A stretch of DNA of 64,000 nt, taken from contig JAQOTA010000048.1 in the NCBI GenBank assembly GCA_029532415.1, positions 794,001 to 858,000 of the forward strand. Direction: 5' to 3'. The notes beneath the pieces were generated by a model that ran no database searches, was not told the origin of the DNA, and saw nothing but the letters and a program-made list of their open reading frames with translations. A program made the position numbers and the translations under genes. This stretch comes from Marasmius tenuissimus. Lineage: Eukaryota; Basidiomycota; Agaricomycetes; Agaricales; Marasmiaceae. Positions 37,913 to 49,849 of the stretch are shown piece after piece (position 1 is the stretch's first letter; each line of letters opens with the position of its first letter).

Positions 37913-40900
37913 ATGACACATCCCTCCTCGTCACCTTCGTCTTCGACTTCACCTACGAAGAATATCTGGTCGACTTATGCGCAGCGAGATGAAGATTATG
38001 CGGGCTATGCCATAAGTACCTTCTCTTTTGGATCGCCTGGCACTGGGAGCGTCGGCGGGTCGTCGAGAAGTGTTAGTGTCAGTGATAGCGATGGCGGGGG
38101 CAGTGAGAGGAGTGAAGAGGACCATGAAGAAGGCCACGTTGACCACGGTAGACTCAGCGGACGTCGAGGAAGACCGTCGGACACGACGCCGAGGCCGTCT
38201 TTGGTCGTACGCAGTCATCAATCGCAACCCACTCCGACGAAGCACCCGCCGAGCTCGTATTCGCCGTCAGCGTCTCCACCTGATCTCAATGTCAATGATC
38301 CGCTTCAGTCATCCAGTACATCGCCCACTTCGTACAGCCAATCCGTTTCTGAAGACCACCAACATCCCGAAGAATTGGGTCATGGCTTTCCTGATGACGG
38401 ACAGCGATACGATGACTATGAACAGGGCTCTGATGACGACTACGACTCCTCAGAGGAATATGCTTACTATTCTGACGATGGACGTGAATCGCCCGACATA
38501 GAAATCTCCTCGGCTCGTTTCGATCCAGACGTGGAAGGTCCTGCAGTCAATCCAAGACTGATTCCGAGTATTCATGGGAGTAGCGGCAGCCGTAGTACGA
38601 GTATCAGGCGGAAGGGGAGTTCTGCTACCGAAAGCTATTGGAGTGGGAAGAGTGGTTATGGGAGTTACGGGAGTTATGGTGAAAGAAAAGGGAGCGTTGT
38701 GAGCCACTGGTCTTTCGGCGCCGGCTCAGGTGCTGAGGGAAGGCAGCACAGTTATTATCCTGAAGACCTCGGTATTGCACCAGGAGACAGCGCGAGCGGT
38801 GGTGCCAGCGTCAACGCCCACGAAGACGATTGGAGGCGACTATTGGGCCCGGCCCAGATCGATAGCCTGAACCAACAAGCAATGCCAGTGCCACCGGAAT
38901 CGCCAACGTTTGCTGACCCCGGCGAACTCGAGGACTCGTTTGCGTCCTCATCTGCCCAGGAGACGACGACGAGCGAGTTCGATATCAACTACATAACGGG
39001 ATTCGACCAACAACCCGATTTCATTTCCGTTGCTTCAGCCGCCACCGGTTCAACGTCCTTGTCTTCACCGACCTTTTCCTCAGTGTCGTTCATCTCTGCT
39101 CCACATTCCCAAAGCGGGTCCTCCGTCTCCGGTTCTGCTTCAGGGTCATCTGGTCCTCACAACCGTTCACAATCACGCTCAACGTTCATACCCTCTGGAA
39201 TGGTCGGGTCAACAGACAGAACAGTTCCTTTACCGCCCCCACAAATGTATCAGCAAAAGAAGAGCGCCCCAGGTTCATATCAGAATCCATGGGAGCTAAT
39301 GCAGAAAACCCCGTTCTCAAAACCACCCCTGGGAGCGGGAGCAAAGGGGAGAGGAAGAGAACGGCCCCCGAGCATGATGAGTGCGGCATCGATGCGTAGT
39401 CTGGTGAGTCTTGTTTCGCACCCTCTCTTTCTCCTCCCCTCTCAACGCATTTTCTCAGGGATCTTCCTTTAACTTCTCCCACGACGACACGTTTGCTCTC
39501 AGTCTCAATGCTTGGGGTGGTCAAACGTACCAGGACCTGCGAAAGGACTGGGTATTCCGTAAGGAACGCTCGGAACGGTCGAGAGACACCAGCAGTCGTC
39601 CCAGTAATTCTAATCAAGGACGCAGCTCCCGTCGGGTACAGTTGGGCATGCCGGTACCTTCGCAGGAGTATTGGAAGAACTTCCTGTTGGGAAAGTTTGT
39701 CGTCATACGAGAGGAGGTCGGCGGTGACGGGGTTGGACTGGGGCACTCAAGGGTCCATTCGAAGTCCTTCTCCAAGTCGCATTTGTCTTCCGCTGGCGGG
39801 AGTTTGGCAGAGTCAAAGTCAGGGATGTCGAGAAGGAGCACCGAAAAGGGGCATGACAGCGAGAACGCAAGTTTGAGTTCCGTGAAGAGCTCGAAGGACA
39901 AAGGCAAAGCGAGGGAGGAGATTATGACCGAAGGGCTGGCTGAGACGAAGTTGTCAAACGATATACGTGCGTACGGTCTCTCGCTACCCCCGTCCTTTCT
40001 ATCTCCGGGACTCTGCTCTTTTGCTCCATACCTATCTGGTACCTTCTGTGCTGACAGCCTTCCACCGTATAGATGAAAGTAAAGGCAGACTTAAAACCTA
40101 CAGGTCCAAGTCATCGTCGTATTCTCAGTCAACAACAGTCACAGTTAAACCTCAGAAGAGCTCGGACCATGGATCTGGGAAGCCACCGCAGCAGAGGCTC
40201 GTTATCCGAAAGATAAATTCACAGCCTCGAGCACCAGGAGATCGTCACCAGACAGAAGTCAGTACGTCGAATGCCACTGCAATGGGAAGCCCTACATCCC
40301 AGAATAGCGGGTCCTCAACATCTCCGATGACCCCTCCCGCTGAGGGTATCGCCAACTCTCCTGTCATCACTGTTTCTCCTCCCCGGTCTCCGTCTAATGC
40401 TGCTGAGGATTCCACGACTTCGATACAAGCTTCTGGTGGCGGATCATCCTCTCGTTCCGAACCTCCACCACCACCTCCCCATATGCTGTCTCACCCTCTT
40501 GGATATGATCCCCTCCACCCCGCCGTCATTGTTCACAAACACTCCAAAGTTGCCGCCTTCTCTTTCAGTCGACATCACCGCAGTTCATGGGCACGTGGGA
40601 GTGGCGGAAACGCGCCAAATTCATCTGCACATCGGTCCAGGACCGTTATAATGCTCGCATCGAGGAGTGTGCAAGAGGCGTTCACGAACACGGAGACTAC
40701 GAAGCGGTTCATGGAAACTGCGTTGCTGATGAACTTCGAAAACACGGCGAGGAAACGCGGGAAAGAGAGGACGGTGGGTGGATCTGAGAGGGATAAGCGG
40801 AAGGACAAGGAGAAAGAGAAGGAGAGGGAGAGGGAGAAAGAGAAGGAGAAGGAGAAGAGAAAGGAGAAAGAGAAAGAGAAGGAGAAGAAAGAGAAGGAGA

Positions 40901-42453
40901 AGGAGAAGGGAAAGAAGAAAGCGAGTAAGGATAACTTGAGGTTGAAGATTCGGAGCGAAGGACAGGTCCACCTTGACGAGGACGGGAGCGAGAGCCCAAT
41001 TAAGTCGAGTGCGAAGAGCAGGTCGAGGCTGCCGTTCCCAAGGTCACCGACGACGAAGACATCAGGGTCATTGGGGACTAAGTCAGCGCCTGCAAACGTC
41101 AACGAAGCAAACGAGGACGACTCGGGTGACGGTGCTGCCAGCGAATCGCCGACTGACAATCCTCTGGATAGAAGGCCATCGTCAGCTGCTCTCTCTGTGC
41201 TGGTCCCTAGTACCTCTGGGTCAAGCGCGGGCGTAGATGACAAGGGGACCGACATCGATCCCATCTTGCCTCCCTCAAAACCTCGCATTGCCGATCATCA
41301 TAAGTCTTATGGGACTGTCGCCGGTCATCGTAACCTTGATCCCCCTCAATCCTCTCAATCAGCTCCTCGATCCCGTCGGTCATCCAACTCCAACATACTG
41401 AAACGCCTCATTCCCTGGGGTGACAATTCAAAAGGGAACAGTACGAGCGATTTAACATCCTCAAATACCCTCGTCGGGTCCACTCCCAGCCTCATTAGTG
41501 CCAACGATACGACTGGATACATCCCTCCCTGGTTGACGATACCTACGCGAGAGCAGCAGGAAATACAGAGGAAGGCCGAGGACGCGATGGGGAATCTCAA
41601 GATGTCGTTTGAAAACGTCGGTCTGTTGCCAAGCTTAAGAGAGGCCGGGGAGCGAGACAAAAGCAAAGATCGAGAGAAAAAGGAACGTAACTCACTCAGG
41701 CGGCTTGCTGGGAAGGAGAGGGAGAGGGAGAAGGAAAAAGATGACAATGTGTTGAACGCTGTCCCGCATGATTCACTTTTCATGCTTCTTCCACTGTGGC
41801 CGGGAGAAACCGATCCCTATGCGCAACGTTACTTCCCTTTCGAAATGCCGGCCGTCCCTATGGAGGAGCAAATGTTCTTACTTGTCTATTACAAGGTTTT
41901 GAGTAGGGAAATGGCGGGAAACATCAACCAGCCGATGCCCTTTACACCCGTCCAAGACAAGCGTAACATTCTTCTCCCTTACTTCCGTGTCGTAGGAAGG
42001 CAGATCTCATACGCGGAACTTCAGGGATCTGGTATTCGTTTACCAGACCAAGGTCTTGCAGTGTCGGGTCCTCTGGAGGAAGCCTACAGAACTGCTCCCA
42101 AATTACAGGGCAGACCACCCTCCGCCGCGTCTTCCTCTTCGTCTTCTTTATCCCAGATCCCTCCCTCCGTCGGCACCCATGTGCGAGAGTGCCTCATGGG
42201 ATCGTGCTACTCTCGCGACGCTGGTATAGAGTTCGACCCATATGCGCTCATTGAGCTTGGTCTGTGTAGCGTCTTGGAGGAAGATGGCGCACCGTATCCT
42301 CTCCCTCCCGGAATGTTTGAGGAGGAAATTGAGCGCTCGTACACGGTCAAGCTGACGGCGATTGGGAGTGCCGTAGTGGAAATGGTTTGGGCGGGCGGTC
42401 TGGCTTTGACCAGTTTCGAACCGGTCGACGAAACGGTGAAGGCAAAGTTTTAA
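37913..42453 (+). CDS. 1459-residue orphan protein with Lys/Glu-rich helix
   Basis: Three exons, 37913-39403, 39459-39966 and 40073-42453, in phase. The open frame reaches back to 37829 without an ATG, so the first ATG (MTHPSSSPSS) is taken; an upstream leader exon is possible. Residues 1 to about 490 are Ser/Gly/Asp-rich and disordered, with acidic stretches and Ser-Tyr-Gly repeats. A conserved-looking block spans about 500-560 (DDTFALSLNAWGGQTYQDL, then PSQEYWKNFLLGKFVVI). Around 905-950 is an almost uninterrupted Lys/Glu/Arg stretch, likely a single long charged helix. The C-terminal 250 residues look folded (SLFMLLPLWPGETDPYAQRY, EEQMFLLVYYKVLSREM, ILLPYFRVVGRQISYAEL). No signal peptide. 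I recognise no named domain; probably a fungal-specific protein. Function unknown. Confidence 0.85.
40791..40925 (+). repeat. GAGAAGGAG-type purine repeat coding a Lys/Glu helix
   Basis: Irregular repeat of GAG/AAG/AAA codons within the 1459-residue gene, giving runs of KEKEKE and REREKE. The coding strand is almost pure purine over about 135 bases. Confidence 0.85.
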
Positions 42454-43158
42454 CAATTTGATGCATTCCATAACGATTAATGGTTTCCAAGCGTTTCTGT
42501 GCTGATCTCTCTTACAATACTATTGCGTTTATTTCACATTTCATTTCATACTAGGATTATAGGGCGTTTTAGAGCGTTTCGGTTTGGCTTCTGAGTTTTG
42601 TTCTTTTTCCCTTTGTCAATACCTAATTTCATACCTCGCAACGTTTTCGTTTTTTGCATACACACTTTCTCGTCCGCAATATTGTAGCTATATCGAGTAC
42701 TTACATATCATCCTATTTCTCGTCGTTTCTCATCGGACTTCATCGATTTCGCCGTGTGGCACTTGGAAACCAGAACAGATGGGGACAGAAGTACATGAAC
42801 AACAGCGAAAACATCAGCTGTATTTTGTGGTGCACACCATTCTTTGGAATACTGTAGACGTGCTGTTGACGTGAGCAGAACTCCCATGTTCCCGAAGGTA
42901 CTAGCTTTCATGACTGACAGCTGTTGCAAGTTGTAGCGACACAAGAGAGATTGGGGATTCTTTCTTTGGGTTACATTAACCAAGTCGAGGTTCGCATGAG
43001 ATGTACATTCTGTTTACGTGTTTAGTCAATTGATACAAGTCCTTTCCGGAGGAAGTACAGCAATAATATGTCCTTTGATAGTCAATAGGAGCATGGGAGG
43101 GGAGAGAGAAAGAGAGAACGAATAGTTTCCCAATGCCGCGAGCCCGAGGAGGTCGATG
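42454..43158. other. Convergent 3' spacer
   Basis: 704 bases between the convergent 1459-residue gene and ZF7; T-rich on the plus strand near 42480-42720, consistent with a 3' UTR. No gene. Confidence 0.5.
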
Positions 43159-44280
43159 TCAATCTCTTCTGCACAACTTCTTACAGTGCCTTGTGAGGAC
43201 GTGGCGCGTGCCAAAGCTTCGTCCGCACTTCCCGCATGTATGGGGCTTGATTCCCAGATGCGAATTAACATGATCTTAGTGAGATAAGAATGAGCGACAA
43301 AATCAGTATCAAGCAGGAAGAGCGGTAGGCGAGAGGATACAAGAACACATACTCTTCAAGTTGTGGAGGGCCGTAAACGAAGATTCGCAGTGAGGACAGT
43401 GATGAACGTGGGGCTTTTCTCGACGCATATGGGACGCCCTGGTGATAGCTGGGGATCCGACGGTACGGATTCGCTGCCGCGGATGACTGGGAGTGTTCGG
43501 GCAGTACTCGATAGGTGATAGCATTGGATATTGCGAATAGCACTGCTGTTTTATGTCACAGGAGTAGGAAAGTGTAGCAAGGGTAGAGTTTGGATCATGG
43601 ACATGTGAGCCATTGAGGCCAGCAGTGGCACTGTCCGATGGGAAAGAGGCATCTATTGCAACCGTTGAGCATACCGCAAAGGAAGGGATCGACCAATCAG
43701 AGGCGTAACTAGATGTGTCGCCCATGATCGGAGATCCCAGGTCTGCAAGAACTTCCTCATCCTTGCAGCTATGGCGCTCCGTAATGCTGCCTCCGTTCGA
43801 ATCCGACATTCCGCCCGTGAGGTATTCTGGCTCGATGGTGCAAAGTCCCATGTAGTTGAAGGAGGTGCAATCGCCGTCGCGCCAGTTACTAGATACCTTC
43901 AGCCAGTCCAAGTGGCCTTGACCGTGCTCGATATCGCACACAGCACTTCGCGGAACATCTGGTGGACATGGGGGAGGGCAATTCCATGCCGAAAGTGTGG
44001 ATCCCGGTGAATCGGACGACGTTGTATAGGAGGTTGCAGGGGATTGATCTTGGGGTGAAGACCATGGATTATGGTAGTATGAAAGACCGGAAAGTTCCGA
44101 AACAGACCCAGCTGCTGACGATAGCGGCTCAGAGGAAAGAGAGAAAGAGAATTCGTTGAAAGAAGGGTGCCCGGGTATGATGAGCGCTGGGACTTCTCGC
44201 CCCCTCTGCTTTGCCACTTCGCACATCTGGCCGTTATGTCCGATGGCAGTGTCCACTTCCAACGACCCATGAGGATCCAT
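43159..44280 (-). CDS. ZF7: two-finger zinc-finger protein
   Basis: Two exons, 44280-43353 and 43274-43159, giving 347 residues. There is no 5' coding intron (MDPHGSLEVDTAIG from the start). The N-terminal region is Ser/Pro-rich but contains more Cys than its relatives. Finger 1 is CPHCESSFTALHNLKN then HVNSH (CX2CX12HX3H); Lys of the KHNL motif is Leu. The family intron sits at its usual site, with a GTATGT donor. The linker is LGIKPHT. Finger 2 is CGKCGRSFGTRHVLTRH followed by CKKLC, so the last Cys can be read as HX4C. The protein ends a few basic residues later. Putative nuclear regulator; target unknown. Confidence 0.87.
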
Positions 44281-45269
44281 CGGGAATCACTACTGGATAG
44301 TTGAGTCAAGGGGATGAGCCTACCAACACAATCGTCAGAAGGCTGTTATCAAATCGTCGAACCTGGGTGACTGACCTTTATCGGCACTTTGCTCGCCTTC
44401 TAACTCCCGTAGCAAGAGATCAAGGCGATTGTACACCGTTCTCTGGATATGAAGGAGCACCGATCTTGTTTAAACGAGATGGATCCCAACCCATCCTTTA
44501 AGTATCTCTTGACTCATACCCAGTTTACCAGTTAATCGATGCTGTTGAGCTGTAACGCCATGCTGTCTATGCTCTGGGGTCGTGAGTACCAGCTGGGTGA
44601 ACAATTCATGAAAGTCAGCAAGTAATTTTAGATACTTGGACAGAGGCGAAATCGTCGGGCGCTCACATGTAATGCTAGAATGACATCCTGGACTCTGTAA
44701 GCATATCTTGGAAGCTGTTATCGGGATCGTGTAAGGTTACATACCCGCTTTCACCACCACAACCCATCGTGTGGACTCACGGATAATTAGAGAGAGTGCT
44801 GTCCCGTACTACTACTGTTTTATGGTTGCTGTGTCGAGAGGGAGCTCGAGAGCTTGGCAACATGCTAGTGAGAGGAATCATTGAAACGTGAATTACAGAT
44901 CGCGGATTTCAGACGAGATCCAGTAGATGTATAACAACAGCGTTCAAGAGCAATGGCCAACTATGAAGCGGGGAGAGAGAGAAAAGCATTAGTACTTAGT
45001 GGGATGGATGGCAACGCGCCGGCCCGTGACGTGGCAGTCTCCAAAGCTCACTTCTATTTGAATCTGTTCTATATTGTAGAGATTCGGTAGAGATATACTG
45101 GCAATACCACTTAGGTGAGAAAAGATTGTACCTTAGTTTACATAACTTGGAAACGGCGGGGTATGGGTGCCAAGTACCAGAGCTAAGTGTACAACTTGCA
45201 CGGTGTACTATCGTATGAGACGGGTCAGTATGATACGATACTTCTGACAACTTCTCTGCAACTCCTCAT
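44281..45269. other. Spacer between ZF7 and ZF8
   Basis: About 1 kb. No convincing open frame; the ZF7 promoter side should lie here. Confidence 0.5.
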
Positions 45270-46095
45270 TCAATATCGACCTCCTTCCAAATCGTAGGCC
45301 CGACTAGCACCGTATCCGCGCTCGCCACATGGTTTCTTGGACTTCGTAGCATGTCGCTTGAGATCTCCCTTTGATCGGAACCTGGCCCCGCATCTGTCAC
45401 ATTCATAGGGGCGCTCATTCGAGTGGGATCGCATGTGGTCTGTCAAGCAGCATCAGAATCAGGAGGGGCGGGGAGTGATAGCGAATCGTACAGTCGTAAT
45501 TGTGCCTCTCGGTGAAGCCTTGGGATTGACAACCGGGTACTTCACAGAAGAATACAGGCAATTTCGTACGCTTCGGGAGTGCCCTTGCGGTCAATCTAGC
45601 AGATCCGACCGGACGCTGAGGAGCATGGGCTGGACCCCAGGACGAATGCTGAGACTGGGCTATAGGTGATACTGGCGACGGCGTCGAATCAAAGGGAGGG
45701 GGCCTTGAATAGACACCCCCAGGTGAAGGATAGGACGCCGTGTTGGTAAAGGAAGGCGGCGGGACAACGACCTGGTGACTGAGAGGCTGCGAGGATGGCC
45801 CAATGCTGAATAATGACGCTAATAATCAGCGTCGACTTGATCAGGACAAATTGAGCGATACTTACTCTTCTTGCCAGCACGGGCATTCGAACGCGTACAA
45901 CAGACCGTGACGACATACTGGGTGGATAGATAAGCGCTTTGCGCACGCACTGCGGTGGCCAAAGGAGATTGCTTACGGTTTGGGTACTGGGAGGCGTTAG
46001 AATAGCCGCCTTGCTGATTTGGGTGATATCCGCTGGCGAAAGCAAAAAATCAGTCAATAGACATCCGAGACACAAGGGGGCACCTACTGGTTCAT
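45270..46095 (-). CDS. ZF8: zinc-finger protein with an extra Cys/His exon
   Basis: Five exons, 46095-46088, 46032-45977, 45917-45866, 45805-45492 and 45439-45270, giving 199 residues. The first coding exon holds only eight bases (ATG AAC CA). Exon 2 encodes a Gln/Gly/Asn-rich piece (YHPNQQGGYSNASQYPN). Exon 3 adds CRHGLLYAFECPCW, a possible small zinc-binding element also seen in ZF9. A Pro/Ser-rich region follows. Finger 1 is CEVPGCQSQGFTERHNYDY then HMRSH (CX4CX13HX3H), cut by the phase-1 family intron. Finger 2 is CDRCGARFRSKGDLKRH then ATKSKKPC (HX7C). The small exons rest on matching phases and on the parallel structure of ZF9, and a TATA box lies about 65 bases upstream. Confidence 0.82.
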
Positions 46096-46157
46096 TGTCT
46101 GTCTCTTTCAATCTAGTGACGACCAAGGTAGACAACGACCAAAAAACATCGCTTGGG

Positions 46158-46164
46158 TCTTATA
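46158..46164 (-). promoter_or_regulatory. TATA box of ZF8
   Basis: CTATAAGA on the minus strand, about 65 bases upstream of the micro-exon ATG. It supports that start. Confidence 0.5.
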
Positions 46165-47435
46165 GTCTCGAGTAGTAGCTGTTTGGCGATGCTATTTCGT
46201 GCTAGCTCAAAAGTTATCAGCTCTTGAAAAGTTATCAGCATCTTAGAGGACCAGTCCAACACGAGAAAGTGGGCGAGCATCCGTCCGAGATCTCGGCACT
46301 CTCAAGGGGGTAGTAGTCTGCTCCGTATGCACTTGAAACGTTAAGGAAGTAGTAGCCCCAGGAGAATCAACGTATGGGTGGCGCAAAATCTCATTTGCGT
46401 TTAGGGCGAGGCGTGCTGAGTCAAGGAATGCGGTATAGGATGCTGCATATTGCTCTTGAGGTAGACTCTGGACGGTTATGCGAAGATCCCAGATCGAAGC
46501 CGTTCGTTATAGGTGATATGCTGGATGCAGAGAGGCATGCTGGGAGGCGCGCTGAGGCGCGCCGGAGGTCATGATCAGCGCGCCCTCTGCTTTGGCTCTC
46601 TGGTCAATGCGTTATCGCCGATGGCAGTGTTCATGGGTATCTTGCATCATCGTGGTGGACACTATTGGCGATCCCGATCGTAAAAAGCCATTCGCGGGCA
46701 AGGCAGTCGACCTCTACCCAACATCTTCTCAATGCAAAGTCTCACTAATGTCTCTGTACAAAGAAGTCAACTCTAACCAGCGAGCTCGATTTAGGGTGGC
46801 TTACCGTCCTTTCACTAAAGCTCAGAGAAACTGGGATCAACACCTCATCCACAAATTGACCATTCCTCCTTTTGAACACCCTTATCCGTCAACCTCTGAA
46901 GTTTTACTGTGGAGAGAGCTGTTCCGTAATGCTGTCAATTGCTATATGTTGTGCAGAGCCAGCTCGAAAAGTTTTTCTCGAATTGGAGGAAGCGGTTGAG
47001 GTGAAACCGTCGACGTCGTGCGCCAACCGAACTCGGTAAGCAGCTGCTTGACAGCTGTAATCGGGGTGTTGTGGGTTGGAAACTGAAACGTTGATTATCG
47101 ACAGGACGTCCTTCCGCCAGCTGGCATTTTCAGGAGTATATGCAAGCGATGTTTTCGTTCGTAATTTTGACACTGGAAGAACACTCTATCCTTGGATAGC
47201 CGATAAAAGAAAGTGGATGAAGTGATAAAGTACAGAAGATAACACAGTTTCATAAGCTTGAATGTCCATGGTATGGTCACGGTGGGAGGAAAAGAGGGCG
47301 AAGTGGCTGTGCTACAGAGAACAAACCGGAGAAAAGTGAACGAAAAAAAGTAATACAGGAGGGTATAGAGTCGAATTACATTTCACAACTGCAGCCTGTT
47401 TTCCTATGAGTGGGGTTCATTGATCAGAACAGTAT
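46165..47435. other. Spacer between ZF8 and ZF9
   Basis: One plus-strand frame of 142 codons (46571-46999) has no domain and no coding-like bias. Nothing else recognised. Confidence 0.45.
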
Positions 47436-48321
47436 TTAATTGAGGGGAGTGCCCAGGTAGTGATTGGGGGTGTTGCGTTCGACGCAGGGTTTCTTGGATT
47501 TGGTGACATGACGAGTGAGATCTGAGCGCGACGTGAACGCTCTGCCGCACTTCTCGCATACGTATGGTCTAACGTTTTGATGGGAGCGAGTATGATCTAA
47601 TCAATCAATGAGCACAAAGGGATACTATGATCAAGAGAAGCATACAAAGCAGGTTGTGCCGCTCAGTAAAACCTTTCGATGGACACCCCTGGACTTCACA
47701 AAAGAACGTCGCTGGCTTCGTACGATTATTAAGCGCAGCTGTGGTTCCGGCAGCGGACCCAACTTGGTGACGAGGGAATTGGGGGTAACTACCGCCCGTT
47801 TGGCTGGGGGATATCGGCCCGGTCAAAGGAGAGGCGGGGGAGTATGGAGTGTTGTATGAGTAGTTCGCGGGGTAGGTTCCGTGAGGCGAAAGTGACGGCG
47901 AAGTGAATGTTGTTGAACCCGTCGTGGAAGACGAGGGTGAAAGAGGGATTGAAAGGGAGAGCGGACCCGTAGAGAGGTTCTGGCTCTGGTGTTGGGGCTG
48001 TTGACTCAAAGAAGGATCACTAGGGGGGAAGCAAGTAAGTAGTCGCGTTGTGAAAAGAATGGCTTCGGCCTCACTTGTACTGGGGGTTGCAAATTGGACA
48101 GTCATAGAAGAAGTAGTAGTGATAAGGACAGTCTGTGCGTCAGATGTTATAAATGCGTTGCGACGGCAGTGTAAGGAGAGTTCTTACTGGATCCGTTAGC
48201 GGAGACGCCCGAATAACCGCCGCCCTGTTGTTGTGGGTATCCGTTGCCGCTGGGAGGACTGAAATGAAAGCCAATCAGGAAGAATTCATGTCCAACACAC
48301 GAAGGGCACATACTTGTACAT
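47436..48321 (-). CDS. ZF9: zinc-finger protein with an extra Cys/His exon
   Basis: Five exons, 48321-48314, 48258-48188, 48132-48075, 48019-47646 and 47596-47436, giving 223 residues. The exon layout is the same as ZF8, including an eight-base first coding exon (ATG TAC AA). Exon 2 gives YPQQQGGGYSGVSANGS. Exon 3 gives CPYHYYFFYDCPICNPQYN, matching the ZF8 element in position and Cys/His order. A Ser/Pro/Thr-rich region follows. Finger 1 is CEVQGCPSKGFTERHNLLY then HTRSH (CX4CX13HX3H). Finger 2 is CEKCGRAFTSRSDLTRH then VTKSKKPC (HX7C). ZF8 and ZF9 are neighbouring tandem copies and their fingers are very alike. A strong TATA box lies about 70 bases upstream. Confidence 0.85.
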
Positions 48322-48386
48322 TGGGTCGGATTGAAGGGAAAGTTCGATGAAGGCACCTCGAGTTTGAAGGTCGCGTTGGGCATTGG

Positions 48387-48394
48387 CCTTTATA
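48387..48394 (-). promoter_or_regulatory. TATA box of ZF9
   Basis: GTATAAAGG on the minus strand about 70 bases upstream of the micro-exon ATG. One of the best TATA matches in the array. Confidence 0.6.
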
Positions 48395-48830
48395 CCCACC
48401 AGAGCTGTTAATGTGCTGTAGTAGTTCTTCCACAAAATATAAGTCAATGTTCGACCAGCAATCATCTTGCGCCGCGAACAAAATAACAGAAGAACTTAAC
48501 CTTCTTGAAAACCACCTCGGAAAGATATCTTCGAAGGGAGCAATCTATCTTCACACTGAGCGCCTGTCAAGGAATTAGGAGTATGAGCGCTGGCTGATCA
48601 TGCCAATGCGAGTTTCCCGGGAAAACTGGACATGCGGGCGTGACGCTAGAGACGCTAGGCTCCGGAAATTGTCTGTGACTTGAATTTTTCATTATCGGTC
48701 GGTTGAAACTACATGTCTCCCGTTACTTCTTTACGTTCCGACTTCCTTTCCCCGAACGAACTGTTCCTGTCGAGGCTGTGGTTAGATTAGATCGTTCACA
48801 GAGCAAAGGTGAGCATTTTTACCGGATAGG
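48395..48830. other. Spacer between ZF9 and ZF10
   Basis: Just over 400 bases; no gene seen. Confidence 0.5.
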
Positions 48831-49849
48831 TCATGCTTGACAATACTGACAAGTTCTTTCATGACGCCGCCGGTCATGCTTGGTAACAAAAGCACGTCGA
48901 CAGCCCTTGCAAAGGTGTGAACGAATATTGAGATGAGAACGAGTATGATCTGGTGGAGAGATCGGTAAGTAACACAGGAGTCCAAAACAAATAAATCTCG
49001 ATGTACTCGTTAGGTTGTGGCCGGATGTAAAACGTGCGTTACAAAGACGACAAACGTAGGGAGCCGGTCGACCAGATGTCCGTCGAGATACCGCTGCAGA
49101 CACCACAGCTGCCGAAGCAACTACAGGTCGTGGTATCGCTGGGGGTGACAAAGCTGTTATTATCCTAGCATGGTCACGGGGCACGGCCGCATCGAACGGT
49201 CGCTCCGGTGTGGGTCCACCAAGAGAGCAGTCAACTGCTCTAGCTGTGGAATTGGGGTGGTAGTCGGGAAGACGTTGCATATTGTAATTGGCGGAGTGAG
49301 TAAGGTCGTCATGCAGCGTCCCATCCAAGGTAACATTGCTATCTGGACCCGGGGTACAGAACAGCGAATGACCTGCATGGGGTGGTATATTCTGTTCGTA
49401 CAGCTGAAGTGGCAGGCTGCGGAAAGCTGAGTGGTCAATAGCATCGGAAGGAGTTGAGAATGACCCTATGCCCGTGGGAGAAAAGCTGGACGTTGAATCC
49501 TGTGATGAGGAAGAAGATTCGAATGCGTCATTCAGCCCATTGCTGGACCACGAAAACGATATGTCGTGTGAGGAAAGAGGAGGTCCTGTTGTGGGGACAC
49601 CATGAGGGAAATAGGGAGAGGAAGATGTTTCGTCGGTGAGTGAAGCAGCATCTTGACAAGCGTTTTTCAGTACCACTGTCCATTGAGCATCCATATCCAC
49701 TGGCAATACTCACCAATGGATCCATGGAACTGTTCTTGCTGTGATGCCCTCCTCGCTCCCAAACTATGATCCAGCACGATTTGAGAACGGTTCGAACCAT
49801 CGTTGCTGTAGCGTTGATCAGTGGATGCGATCGCCAAAGAAAAATCCAT
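48831..49849 (-). CDS. ZF10: two-finger zinc-finger protein
   Basis: Three exons, 49849-49714, 49651-49007 and 48949-48831, giving 299 residues. The start exon reads MDFSLAIASTDQRYSND. The first intron is phase 1, unlike the phase-2 first intron of most relatives. The middle is Ser/Pro-rich, with an Ala/Val-rich patch before the fingers. Finger 1 is CRLCNARFTSGHNLTN then HTRSH (CX2CX12HX3H), split by the family intron. The linker is LNIRSHL. Finger 2 is CKGCRRAFVTKHDRRRHERTC (HX3C), and the protein ends QYCQA, so there is a further Cys three residues after the zinc-binding one. Arg-rich finger 2 suits nucleic-acid contact. Confidence 0.86.

Noticed and set aside
46571..46999. 142-codon plus-strand frame
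   Set aside because: No coding-like features; lies in a spacer with no splice signals.
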